Origin: Bacteroidetes bacterium B1(2017)
Lineage (GTDB): Bacteria; Bacteroidota; Bacteroidia; UKL13-3
DNA: 64,000 nucleotides
Reading direction: 5' to 3'
Assembly (NCBI GenBank): GCA_002256395.1
Contig: NKJG01000004.1
Coordinates: forward strand, 124,001 to 188,000
The notes under the pieces are model-generated. The model was not told the DNA's origin, made no database searches, and worked only from the letters and a program-made list of their open reading frames with translations. Below are positions 36,391 to 44,531 of this stretch, in pieces (the stretch's first letter is position 1; every line of letters starts with the position of its first letter). Made by a program: the position numbers and the translations under genes.

Positions 36391-37382
36391 TAATTCAAAT
36401 TTTCTATAAAAATTCCATTCTCCTCTTTCAAATTATGAAAGGGTTCATTGCCAACAATGAGGCAACCATCAAGATCGGCATATTGTGCTAAGGAGCATAA
36501 ATTCCATGCACTTTTTATTCCTAATGTTGTTTCAACCATGCATCCAATCATAGTTTTTAAACCTCTCCTTTTTGCTTCTTGTAATATTCGTATTCCATTT
36601 ACATATCCGCCGGCTTTCATTAATTTCATGTTTACTCCATGAAATTGTTTTTCTAAGATATCAAAGTCAGGATAGTCTAATACGCTTTCATCTCCCATGA
36701 TTGGTAGTGGACTGTTTTTCTTTAAATAAATATACTCCTCAATAAATGCCGATGGCATAGGTTGTTCAACAAATTCAATAGGAAACGGTTTTAATTTTGG
36801 CAAGAATTTTAATAAGGCCTCTACATCCTTCCAAGCTTCGTTGGCGTCAATCATTATCGGGTGTTTGCCCAAGGCACTTAATGCCGAAATCATTTCTAAT
36901 GCTTCTTCATTATTCACTTTTACTTTTAAAAAGTTAAATCTATTTAGCGCATAGGTGTGGTAAAATTCTTTTATTTCACCGGCTTCCATTATTGGAAGTG
37001 TATAGCAACTAGCTACCTGTTTAGGCTTCTCTATGTTTAAAAATGAAAATAAGTCTAGATTATTAACTTGGCAATAGGCATGCACAAAGGCACTTTCAAT
37101 TCCAAATTTTAAGGCATTGGGTATCTCTTTGTTTTTAAGCCATACTTCAAATTCAGCTAAGCTAAAATCAAGGGTATTCAGTTCGGTTCGAACCAACTCA
37201 AATGCGGTTGCAATATTCTCTGGGGTTTCATTGTACCTAATGTTTGGCGCAACTTCTCCTAATCCAATACAGGATTTATACTTACACGTTACAATAAAGT
37301 TCTCCTTATACGTGCTGGCATTCCTAGAAATTTTCCAGGTATATTTTAAGTCGAGTTTTATTTTTTCTATACTCCAATCCAT
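36390..37382 (-). CDS. Dipeptide epimerase of the enolase superfamily (L-Ala-D/L-Glu epimerase type)
   Basis: A 330-residue enzyme with the enolase-superfamily layout. The KxK acid/base pair is in FLKVKVN (about residue 152), metal ligands in MIDANEAW, FVEQP and GDES, and the opposite Lys in NMKLMKAGG. A cap-domain N-terminus is complete. This set and the DxD/E region fit dipeptide epimerases, which convert L-Ala-D-Glu from peptidoglycan to L-Ala-L-Glu for recycling. A racemase acting on other dipeptides is possible. It carries one copy of GGTTCGAACC (37185-37194). Confidence 0.87.
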   Translation of the reverse strand: MDWSIEKIKLDLKYTWKISRNASTYKENFIVTCKYKSCIGLGEVAPNIRYNETPENIATAFELVRTELNTLDFSLAEFEVWLKNKEIPNALKFGIESAFVHAYCQVNNLDLFSFLNIEKPKQVASCYTLPIMEAGEIKEFYHTYALNRFNFLKVKVNNEEALEMISALSALGKHPIMIDANEAWKDVEALLKFLPKLKPFPIEFVEQPMPSAFIEEYIYLKKNSPLPIMGDESVLDYPDFDILEKQFHGVNMKLMKAGGYVNGIRILQEAKRRGLKTMIGCMVETTLGIKSAWNLCSLAQYADLDGCLIVGNEPFHNLKEENGIFIENLN

Positions 37383-37439
37383 TCTGCAATTTAAGTGGTG
37401 GAGCTAGCTTCAAAAAAAGATGTTTTACACCGTTTTGCC

Positions 37440-38507
37440 TTATTGCCCATTTGGGTAGAATGACTTAAATCTGTCTATATCTACCTCTTTAAATAACGGT
37501 GTTTGATGTAATAGATGCGATGCCATATGTTCGCTTAAAAATGGGGCTTGTAGCATTCCTTTGGTTCCTAATCCATTAAAAATAAACAGGTTCTTTTGTA
37601 TAGGATGAGCACCTAGAATTGCCGCTCTGTCTCTTGTTGTTGGACGTATTCCAGCAATTTGATCTATAACTTCAAAAGGTAAATTGATTACGTGTTTAAC
37701 TTTTTCAATCAGGTTTTCTTTTCCTTCAGTTGTAACTCTGGCATCTTCAAAATCCCATTCATATGAAGCGCCAACTTTATATACATCTTCATATTGATGA
37801 ACCAAATATACTCCTCTTTTTAAAATGTATTTCGGGTTTAATCCTGGACATTTTATTAATAAAACCTGGCCCTTACATAGTTTAAATGGCAGCCAATTAA
37901 AATAGGGGTTTGAGTTGTTTTGATATCCTTCGCACGAAATTATGTTCGAAAAAAACTGTTCCTGCCAGTGCCATTCATTATTCGAATAGAGAAGGTCTGT
38001 CCATTCAAATTCAGCCTTAAAAAAGGCTTGGTCATGTTCTAAGTAATTTTGAAAATCACTCATCCAATCACTTGTTTTTACCCAACCTGAGCCAATCACT
38101 TCAAAGGTGCCAAAATCGTCAATCAATGCCGATTCAACTTTAGGTTCAGGATTAACAAATTGTTTAAATTGTTCTACATCCAAACGTGAGGCGAAATCAT
38201 TTGATTCTTTAATATTGCCAAATGCTTGGTGAATGTTTGCTTGTATTAAGTATTTAGCTTCTAATAAGGTTTCAAATTCAGTAAAGTTTGAGTGAAGGGA
38301 GTTGAGTAATTCATTTGCTTTCCAATTTACACTCATGCGTTTGCCGCTAATAGGATTAAACATACCCGCGGCAATTTTACTTGAGGTATTTTTCTCTTGT
38401 CTATCAACTAGCAAAAAGTCTTTTCCAGCCTTACGCAATTGGTGTGCTATCATAAGCCCCGCAATTCCACCACCAATAATTAGGTAGTCCTTCTTTTTAG
38501 CGTTCAT
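37440..38507 (-). CDS. FAD-dependent oxidoreductase (DAO fold), candidate MnmC(o)-like partner of MnmD
   Basis: A 355-residue flavoprotein with the dinucleotide loop GGGIAG at residues 12-17 (DYLIIGGGIAGL) and a C-terminal FAD segment GIRPTTRDRAAILG with IFNGLGTKGML. The fold is that of D-amino-acid oxidase/MnmC. It lies 3 bases downstream of mnmD on the same strand, in the same order as the two domains of E. coli MnmC (methyltransferase then oxidoreductase). I infer it may remove the carboxymethyl group of cmnm5U34 in tRNA; sequence alone does not show this. Confidence 0.8.
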   Translation of the reverse strand: MNAKKKDYLIIGGGIAGLMIAHQLRKAGKDFLLVDRQEKNTSSKIAAGMFNPISGKRMSVNWKANELLNSLHSNFTEFETLLEAKYLIQANIHQAFGNIKESNDFASRLDVEQFKQFVNPEPKVESALIDDFGTFEVIGSGWVKTSDWMSDFQNYLEHDQAFFKAEFEWTDLLYSNNEWHWQEQFFSNIISCEGYQNNSNPYFNWLPFKLCKGQVLLIKCPGLNPKYILKRGVYLVHQYEDVYKVGASYEWDFEDARVTTEGKENLIEKVKHVINLPFEVIDQIAGIRPTTRDRAAILGAHPIQKNLFIFNGLGTKGMLQAPFLSEHMASHLLHQTPLFKEVDIDRFKSFYPNGQ

Positions 38508-38510
38508 AGT

Positions 38511-39188
38511 TTATCTTTTTATCGCTCTTAGCATATGCCTTTTTCTTGGTGGCCCTGCAATTTTTTCAACTTCAAATCCTGCTTTTTGCAAGCTTCGTCT
38601 TACATCTCCTTTAGAAGAGTAAGTTACCAAAACGCCACCCTTTTTGGTTGCATTAAAAAGCTTCTCAAATACACTCAATTCCCAAAGCTCAGGCTGTTTA
38701 TCTGGTGCAAAGGCATCAAAAAACAATAAGTCAAATTGCTCATTTGGCTTATAATCCTCTAATCCTTGTTCAATTTTGGTTAATACAAAATTTGAATTTA
38801 TTGCTTGTTCTACGTTCCAATCACACGCATGGATATGCTCAAAATTTATTTCTCGTTCAATGCCCCAATGAGCCTGATAGTCTAGTTGCTTGACCAAAGA
38901 ATAGGGTAGTGGTATGGTTTCTAAACTTGAATAGTTGATACCGATATTTTTGGCGTTGGCTTCAAGTAAACTTAACATGGCATTAAGGCCTGTTCCAAAT
39001 CCAATTTCTAAAATAAAAAGTTCCTTTTTCGGGTTCTGGTCTAAGTAAAAGTTTAGGCCTTCTTTTATAAAAACATGTAAACTTTCTGCAATGGCTCCAT
39101 GCCTCGAATGGTAGGTTTCATCTAGGTCTTCACGAAAGAGAGTTTTACCTCCATCCGTACTATGGTAAATACTTGGAAGTATTTTCAT
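38511..39188 (-). CDS. mnmD: tRNA (5-methylaminomethyl-2-thiouridine)(34)-methyltransferase MnmD
   Basis: A 225-residue SAM enzyme, the stand-alone version of the methyltransferase half of MnmC. The SAM loop LEIGFGTGLNAML (about residue 63) is followed by DAFAPDKQPELW, the family hallmark, and the C-terminal LQKAGFEV...RKRHMLRA. It methylates nm5(s2)U to mnm5(s2)U at the wobble base of tRNA. The start overlaps the EEP gene stop by 1 base at 39188 and the FAD oxidoreductase begins 3 bases after its stop. Confidence 0.94.
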   Translation of the reverse strand: MKILPSIYHSTDGGKTLFREDLDETYHSRHGAIAESLHVFIKEGLNFYLDQNPKKELFILEIGFGTGLNAMLSLLEANAKNIGINYSSLETIPLPYSLVKQLDYQAHWGIEREINFEHIHACDWNVEQAINSNFVLTKIEQGLEDYKPNEQFDLLFFDAFAPDKQPELWELSVFEKLFNATKKGGVLVTYSSKGDVRRSLQKAGFEVEKIAGPPRKRHMLRAIKR

Positions 39189-40207
39189 TAGTTTAAATTC
39201 AAATACATATAAATAGGTAAATGATCACTATATCCATTTAAATATTTCTTCCCACCAAACGTTCTCTTTGGATTTCCTTTGTATTTTTCTTCTGTTTCTA
39301 ACATCCAATCTTGCTTAAAAGTGGAGGCAGAATTAGCTTCGTATGAAACCTTTGCTTTTGGGTTTAATAAATTTTTATTTACCATAAACTGGTCCAAGAA
39401 GTTCCATTCGCCCTTGTGTTTGTAAGACCCCATGCCTTGTTTTAGCAATTGGTTCATTGGATTATAAAAATCTGTCGTACCTGTTTCACTTGGTTCAGCC
39501 TTGGCTTTTAAAACATCTTTTATACTTGCATTATCCGGGTAGTCGTTAAAATCGCCCATAATTACTAGAGCTGTGTTTGGGTCTTTTTTCTGAATACTAT
39601 CGCAAATATTTTTTAAACGTTGTGCCACAAACAAACGTTTGAATTCACTTTCTTTTTCACCTTCTCTGCGGCTAGGAAAATGATTTACCAAAATTACTAA
39701 ACGACTAGCATTTGTTAAGGTAAAATCTGCCATCACTATGCCTCTTGTATTATCTCCACCTATGCCATTTGTATCAATCATAAACATATGTGAACTTACT
39801 TTTTTTACAGCCGATTTCTTGTATAATAATGCATTGTCAATGCCACGCTCATCGGGGCTGTCAAACCATACCATGCCGTAATCTTGTTTGCCTTTTTTTA
39901 ATTGTTTACACAAGTCTGTTAATACCAAATTGTTTTCTACCTCACACATACCAATAAAATCAGGACCAATTTTATCGTTCATAGCCAATATTACCTCACT
40001 CATATTGGCCAATTTATTGGTATATTTTTCGGTATTCCATTTGTAGGTTCCGCTAGGCAAAAACTCTTCATCTATTTTGTTTGGAGTGTCTAATGTATCA
40101 AATAAATTCTCCTGATTATAAAAGGCAACACAAATCTTTTTCTTGTTTTGTGCCTCGGTATTAAAACAAAATAGGAGGCTCAGTAGTATTACTAGTATTG
40201 ATTTCAT
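39188..40207 (-). CDS. Exported endonuclease/exonuclease/phosphatase (EEP) family protein
   Basis: A 339-residue protein with a signal peptide ending FNTEAQ. EEP-fold motifs are present: FIGMCEVEN (metal Glu), VNHFPSRREGE, IMGDFNDYPDN (Asp/Asn) and SDHLPIYM near the C-terminus (catalytic His). It should act in the periplasm or outside; it may be a nuclease or phosphodiesterase. It heads a three-gene minus-strand operon with mnmD and an FAD oxidoreductase, but there is no evident functional link. Its promoter box TATTTTCG lies 4 bases before the ATG. Confidence 0.9.
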   Translation of the reverse strand: MKSILVILLSLLFCFNTEAQNKKKICVAFYNQENLFDTLDTPNKIDEEFLPSGTYKWNTEKYTNKLANMSEVILAMNDKIGPDFIGMCEVENNLVLTDLCKQLKKGKQDYGMVWFDSPDERGIDNALLYKKSAVKKVSSHMFMIDTNGIGGDNTRGIVMADFTLTNASRLVILVNHFPSRREGEKESEFKRLFVAQRLKNICDSIQKKDPNTALVIMGDFNDYPDNASIKDVLKAKAEPSETGTTDFYNPMNQLLKQGMGSYKHKGEWNFLDQFMVNKNLLNPKAKVSYEANSASTFKQDWMLETEEKYKGNPKRTFGGKKYLNGYSDHLPIYMYLNLN

Positions 40208-40211
40208 GGAG

Positions 40212-40219
40212 CGAAAATA
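40212..40219 (-). promoter_or_regulatory. -7 promoter box of the EEP-mnmD operon, predicting a near-leaderless mRNA
   Basis: Minus-strand TATTTTCG ends 4 bases before the start codon at 40207, predicting a leader of 0 or 1 base. Confidence 0.5.
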
Positions 40220-40282
40220 GGGAGAAAGATTATGCTCCCTATTAATTTTACATAAAAATTCATGTTTTCTTAAAGCTACAAG

Positions 40283-40290
40283 TAAATTTG
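40283..40290 (+). promoter_or_regulatory. -7 promoter box of the VWA/AAA+ operon
   Basis: TAAATTTG ends 9 bases before the ATG at 40300, predicting a leader of about 6 bases. Confidence 0.6.
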
Positions 40291-40299
40291 AGTCGATAA

Positions 40300-41397
40300 A
40301 TGAGAGGACATATTTTTTCTAAATTCATACCTGGCCCCGAGGATGAGAAGGGTTTTGAGCAATTAATGAACTTGTTTTTACAATTGCTTCAATATACAAA
40401 TGGCGACGTGGCTGAGGCACTTGATTGGCTTACCCAATTGGATGAGCAGCATAAATTAAGTTCTGATGCCTATGGAATGGGCAATTTTATTCAAGATTTA
40501 AAAGATAAAGGATACATAAAAGAAAACCCGCTAGATGGCACACTTTCTCCAAGTTCTAAAACCAATCAAACCATTCGTAAAAACAGCTTAGAGGAGGTTT
40601 TTGGCAAATTAAAAAAAGGTGGCAAAGGAAATCATGCAACGTCCAAAGTTGGTCCTGGTGATGAACTAAATAGCGACAGCAGAAAGTTTTCTTTTGGTGA
40701 TTCTTTGGATCAAATTGACATTACTGCTAGCATTCATAATGCACAAGTAAACCATGGTATTGAAGATTTTAAGTTGAGTGAAGATGATTTAGAAATTCGT
40801 GAAAAGGATCTTAAAACACAAACCTCCACTGTTTTAATGATTGATATTTCGCATAGCATGATTTTATATGGTGAGGATAGAATTACACCTGCCAAAAAAG
40901 TAGCTATGGCATTGGCCGAACTTATTAAAACTCGTTACCCTAAAGATACCCTTGATATAATTGTGTTTGGTAACGATGCTTGGCCAATAGAAGTTAAAGA
41001 TTTGCCTTATTTGCAAGTTGGTCCTTATCATACTAATACCTATGCTGGACTTGAACTTGCGCTTGATATTTTGAGAAAACGTAAGAACATAAATAAGCAA
41101 ATATTTATGATAACAGATGGTAAACCAACCTGCCTAAAAGAAGGTACAGGATACTATCAAAATAGCTTTGGTTTAGATAGAAAAATTATAAATAAAACTC
41201 TTACCATGGCAGCTCAGGCGCGTAGGCTAAATATTTCTATCACTACTTTTATGATTGCCAGCGACCCATACTTGCAAAAGTTTGTTCGCGAGTTTACCGA
41301 AACCAATAAAGGGAAAGCGTATTACAGCAATCTAAATGGCTTAGGCGATTTCATCTTTGAAGACTTTGAAAAAAACAGAAAAAAGAATATTAGATAA
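40300..41397 (+). CDS. VWA-domain protein with MIDAS metal site
   Basis: A 365-residue cytoplasmic protein. Residues 1-170 are helical and charged with no named domain. A von Willebrand factor A domain follows, with the MIDAS motif DxSxS (D182, S184, S186 in DISHS), a TYAGLELAL Thr and the ITDGKPT segment. Such VWA proteins pair with AAA+ ATPases of the MoxR/ChlI type to insert metals or remodel complexes. Its partner ATPase is encoded 3 bases downstream. The target of the pair is unknown. Confidence 0.88.
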   Translation: MRGHIFSKFIPGPEDEKGFEQLMNLFLQLLQYTNGDVAEALDWLTQLDEQHKLSSDAYGMGNFIQDLKDKGYIKENPLDGTLSPSSKTNQTIRKNSLEEVFGKLKKGGKGNHATSKVGPGDELNSDSRKFSFGDSLDQIDITASIHNAQVNHGIEDFKLSEDDLEIREKDLKTQTSTVLMIDISHSMILYGEDRITPAKKVAMALAELIKTRYPKDTLDIIVFGNDAWPIEVKDLPYLQVGPYHTNTYAGLELALDILRKRKNINKQIFMITDGKPTCLKEGTGYYQNSFGLDRKIINKTLTMAAQARRLNISITTFMIASDPYLQKFVREFTETNKGKAYYSNLNGLGDFIFEDFEKNRKKNIR

Positions 41398-41400
41398 TTC

Positions 41401-42876
41401 ATGAAAAAGAATCCTACAACCATTAAAACCCTCGGTCAACTTATAGCCTCGGGATATATTTCTAAAACAGTTAAACAAGAAATGAGAGAAAATCTCATAC
41501 AAAGTTTAAGAGAAGGGGGCACCCCGTTTAAAGGAATTCAAGGTTATGAAGATACTGTTATACCTCAATTGCAAACTGCCATCCTTTCGCAACATAATAT
41601 AATTTTGTTGGGTCTTCGTGGGCAAGCAAAAACGCGTATTGCTAGGCTTATGGTGAACCTATTGGATGAGTTTATTCCTGTAGTTTCTGGTAGCGAAATT
41701 AATGATGATCCTTTGAAACCTTTGAGTAGGTTCGCCATTGATTTAATTGAACAAATGGGCGATGATACCCCAATTGAATGGATGAGCAAGGCCGATAGAT
41801 ATACCGAAAAATTGGCAACTCCAGATGTGTCGGTGGCCGACTTGATTGGTGATGTGGATCCTATTAAAGCAGCTACTCTTAAGCTTCATTACAACGATGA
41901 GCGAGTTATTCATTTTGGATTAATACCACGTAGCAATAGATGTTTATTTGTTATTAATGAATTACCCGATTTGCAAGCTAGAATTCAGGTTTCATTGTTT
42001 AATATTTTGCAAGAAGGCGATCTTCAAATACGTGGCTTTAAACTTAGATTACCTCTTGATGTGCAATTTGTATTTACAGCCAACCCCGAAGATTATACTA
42101 ATAGAGGAAGTATTGTTACGCCGCTTAAAGACCGTATCGATAGCCAAATTTTAACACATTATCCTAAAACAATAGAATTAGCCAAGGCTGTTACTACCCA
42201 AGAGGCGCATATTACTAGCTCTCAAAAGGAAGCTGTAACGGTTAATAATCTGTTATTAGATTTAATAGAGCATATTGCCATGGAGGCGCGTAAAAGCGAT
42301 TGGGTAGATCAAAAAAGTGGAGTTTCGGCTAGGCTTACTATAAGTGCTTTAGAAAATTTATATAGCACTGCCGAGCGTAGGATGCTGCTCTCTGGTGAAC
42401 GTAAAACGCATGCACGAATAAGTGATTTGTTTGGTGTATTACCAAGCATTACTGGCAAAGTTGAATTAGTATACGAGGGCGAATTGGAAGGAACCCAAAA
42501 TGTAGCGCAAAACCTTATTGGGAAAGCTATCCGTACCTTGTTTTTAGAAAAGTTTACAAATCCAGAAAAAGCAAAAAAAGCCAAACAAGGAAATCCTTAT
42601 GCACTTATTCTAAATTGGTTTAACGATGGGTATACAGTTAGCACATTAAGCACAAGTAATGAGGAGAATTACCTTAAAGCATTGCTAACAGTGGAGGGTT
42701 TGGCCGAGTTGGTTAAAATTAAATATCCTGAAACACCAGAACATGAGAAGGTAATTTTAATGGAGTTGATACTTCATGGTTTGGCTGAATTTTCGCAATT
42801 AAGCAAAAATCCTTTGGTGAAGGGCTTTGAATTTAAAGACCTCATGAGTGGTATGTTTAATTTAAAAGAAGACTAA
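41401..42876 (+). CDS. AAA+ ATPase of the MoxR/magnesium-chelatase type with non-standard Walker motifs
   Basis: A 491-residue ATPase. The P-loop region reads GLRGQAKT at residues 71-78, so the usual GxxGxGKT Gly is an Ala. The Walker B equivalent reads LFVINELPDL with Asn186-Glu187 where Asp-Glu is usual. A sensor-like FTANPEDYTNRGSI follows. Despite these changes the fold is clear. The VWA protein 3 bases upstream is its likely partner. The pair resembles magnesium-chelatase D/I or MoxR/VWA systems; the substrate is unknown. The motif changes may reduce ATP hydrolysis, or be family-typical. Confidence 0.85.
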   Translation: MKKNPTTIKTLGQLIASGYISKTVKQEMRENLIQSLREGGTPFKGIQGYEDTVIPQLQTAILSQHNIILLGLRGQAKTRIARLMVNLLDEFIPVVSGSEINDDPLKPLSRFAIDLIEQMGDDTPIEWMSKADRYTEKLATPDVSVADLIGDVDPIKAATLKLHYNDERVIHFGLIPRSNRCLFVINELPDLQARIQVSLFNILQEGDLQIRGFKLRLPLDVQFVFTANPEDYTNRGSIVTPLKDRIDSQILTHYPKTIELAKAVTTQEAHITSSQKEAVTVNNLLLDLIEHIAMEARKSDWVDQKSGVSARLTISALENLYSTAERRMLLSGERKTHARISDLFGVLPSITGKVELVYEGELEGTQNVAQNLIGKAIRTLFLEKFTNPEKAKKAKQGNPYALILNWFNDGYTVSTLSTSNEENYLKALLTVEGLAELVKIKYPETPEHEKVILMELILHGLAEFSQLSKNPLVKGFEFKDLMSGMFNLKED

Positions 42877-42932
42877 TAAAATGGTTATTATTTAGGCAAG
42901 ATAATTTCATACTAAAAAATTATCTTGCTCAA

Positions 42933-43706
42933 ATGAAAACGAAAGAAGAAATAGTGAATGATTGGTTGCCTCGTTACACAGGTAGACCACTTGATTTATT
43001 TGGAGAATATATACTTTTAACAAATTTTATTACCTACGTTGAGTTATTTGCACAACGTTTTGGCGTTGAAATTATGGGTAGAGATAAACCCATGCAAACA
43101 GCCACCGCCGAAAATATAACCATCATAAACTTTGGAATGGGTAGTGCTATGGCTGCAACTTGTATGGATTTAATAAGTGCGGTTCATCCTAAGGCGGCTT
43201 TATTTTTAGGTAAATGTGGGGGCTTAAAAAAGGCAACTAAAATTGGAGATTTAATCCTTCCAATTGCTGCCATTAGAGGCGAAGGAACTAGCAACGATTA
43301 TATCATGCAAGAAATTCCCGCCTTGCCTTCTTTTCGTTTACAAAAGGCCGTTTCTGCCACCATTGTAAAACATGAAATGGATTATTGGACGGGCACTGTT
43401 TATACTACCAACAGACGCGTTTGGGAGCATGATGAGGAGTTTAAAACTTACCTGCGTAAAACGCGTGCAATGGGTATTGATATGGAAACCGCCACCATAT
43501 TTATTACGGGTTTTGTAAATGAAATTCCAAAAGGAGCATTACTGTTGGTTAGCGATAATCCTATGGTTCCAGAAGGGGTTAAAACGTCAAAAAGTGATGT
43601 GTCGGTAACCGCACAATTTGTTACCAAACATTTAGAAATTGGCATCGATTCATTAATAGAATTAAGAGACTCTGGTGAGTCTGTGAAACACCTAAGGTTT
43701 GAATAA
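42933..43706 (+). CDS. amn: AMP nucleosidase, short form
   Basis: A 257-residue enzyme that splits AMP to adenine and ribose 5-phosphate. It has the MTAN/PNP phosphorylase-like fold: TIINFGMGSAMAA, then KCGGLKKATKIGDLILP, then a C-terminal MGIDMETATIF with the catalytic Glu and LLVSDNPM with the Asp. It lacks the large N-terminal domain of the E. coli enzyme, as usual in Bacteroidota. It converges with the PIN-domain gene with a gap of 4 bases. Confidence 0.92.
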   Translation: MKTKEEIVNDWLPRYTGRPLDLFGEYILLTNFITYVELFAQRFGVEIMGRDKPMQTATAENITIINFGMGSAMAATCMDLISAVHPKAALFLGKCGGLKKATKIGDLILPIAAIRGEGTSNDYIMQEIPALPSFRLQKAVSATIVKHEMDYWTGTVYTTNRRVWEHDEEFKTYLRKTRAMGIDMETATIFITGFVNEIPKGALLLVSDNPMVPEGVKTSKSDVSVTAQFVTKHLEIGIDSLIELRDSGESVKHLRFE

Positions 43707-43710
43707 AGAC

Positions 43711-44133
43711 TTATTCTATTCCATGTAATTGCAAAAATTCTTCGGGATGTAATATTGGAATTTGAGAATGCGGATAATCAAAACCATTAAAGGTAACAAT
43801 CGCATCTGCCTTGGCTTCTAAGGCAGAAAAATATTGAATGCCATCTTCTAAATCTAAATAATGCGAAGCAAATACCTGCCTTAATGTTTGTGCGTTTTCT
43901 CCTGTTATTCTAAAATTTGAAAATGCATCCATGAGGGTGCTTCGCAACAGCTTTTTGTTTTTTACTTTTTTACCTACAATATAAAATACAATGGCAATGC
44001 TTACCGGCGATACCATTGGCTTTTCGTATAAAGTATACATTAATTCAATGCATTTGGTGCAAGTTTTATTCTGAACCGAATCGGAATTAAGCCAATCTAT
44101 AACCACATTGGCATCTACAAAAATAGAACGCAT
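43711..44133 (-). CDS. PIN-domain toxin (VapC-like)
   Basis: A 140-residue PIN-domain protein, a metal-dependent RNase fold. The first conserved Asp is D7 in FVDANVVIDWL, and the C-terminal acidic residues lie in LDLEDGIQYF and KADAIVTFN. VapC-type toxins cut tRNA or mRNA to arrest growth; the target is unknown here. The antitoxin gene is directly upstream, the two overlapping by 1 base (TAATG). The small gene pair with a likely own operator is typical of type II systems. Confidence 0.85.
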   Translation of the reverse strand: MRSIFVDANVVIDWLNSDSVQNKTCTKCIELMYTLYEKPMVSPVSIAIVFYIVGKKVKNKKLLRSTLMDAFSNFRITGENAQTLRQVFASHYLDLEDGIQYFSALEAKADAIVTFNGFDYPHSQIPILHPEEFLQLHGIE

Positions 44134-44384
44134 TAGGCTTTAAATTCTTTTTTGTAATTACGGTGCGAACCTAACTTAAAGGCGCCTGATAATTTTTCTA
44201 CCTCTAGCGCATGAAAGGCATATTTACCCGCCAACTTGTTTTTTTTGATGGCAATGTAGGTTGATAAAAATTCCTCCACTACAGAGGATAGAGATTCTTC
44301 CTCGAGGTTCACATATTTTTTTGCTTCCTCTATAATGGTTGGATTGCAGGATAGGGTAAGTTTTGTTTTTCCTTGTTTGCTCAT
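44133..44384 (-). CDS. DUF6364-type antitoxin
   Basis: An 83-residue protein. I start it at the ATG at 44384 (Met-Ser-Lys-Gln-Gly-Lys); an upstream in-frame ATG at 44438 adds a hydrophobic stretch and overlaps the promoter. The N-terminus KLTLSCNPTIIEEAKKY is a ribbon-helix-helix pattern, followed by VEEFLSTY, as in DUF6364 antitoxins. It should bind and silence the PIN toxin next door and repress its own promoter. Confidence 0.82.
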   Translation of the reverse strand: MSKQGKTKLTLSCNPTIIEEAKKYVNLEEESLSSVVEEFLSTYIAIKKNKLAGKYAFHALEVEKLSGAFKLGSHRNYKKEFKA

Positions 44385-44394
44385 GACTTTAACT

Positions 44395-44427
44395 CTATAC
44401 GTGCAAAAATAAAATACATACGTATAA
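44395..44427 (-). promoter_or_regulatory. Candidate operator and promoter of the toxin-antitoxin pair
   Basis: A TATTTTTG -7 box (minus strand, 44404-44411) is flanked by two ACGTAT-containing half-sites, CTATACGTGC (44395-44404) and ATACGTATA (44418-44426). The arrangement would let the RHH antitoxin block the polymerase. Confidence 0.5.
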
Positions 44428-44513
44428 ATCGCAAGCATTTTTCCCTGAATTTTTATTTATCGACAAATACCGATGCTTTACAGAATAAATGCATAGTGCT
44501 AATTTAGGCAGAT

Positions 44514-44521
44514 TATATTTG
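44514..44521 (+). promoter_or_regulatory. -7 promoter box of the ABC exporter gene
   Basis: TATATTTG, 10 bases before the ATG at 44532; predicted leader about 7 bases. Confidence 0.6.
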
Positions 44522-44531
44522 CATACAAATT

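Noticed and set aside
44385-44438. Earlier ATG of the antitoxin gene
   Set aside because: It would place the predicted promoter box and half-sites inside the coding region.
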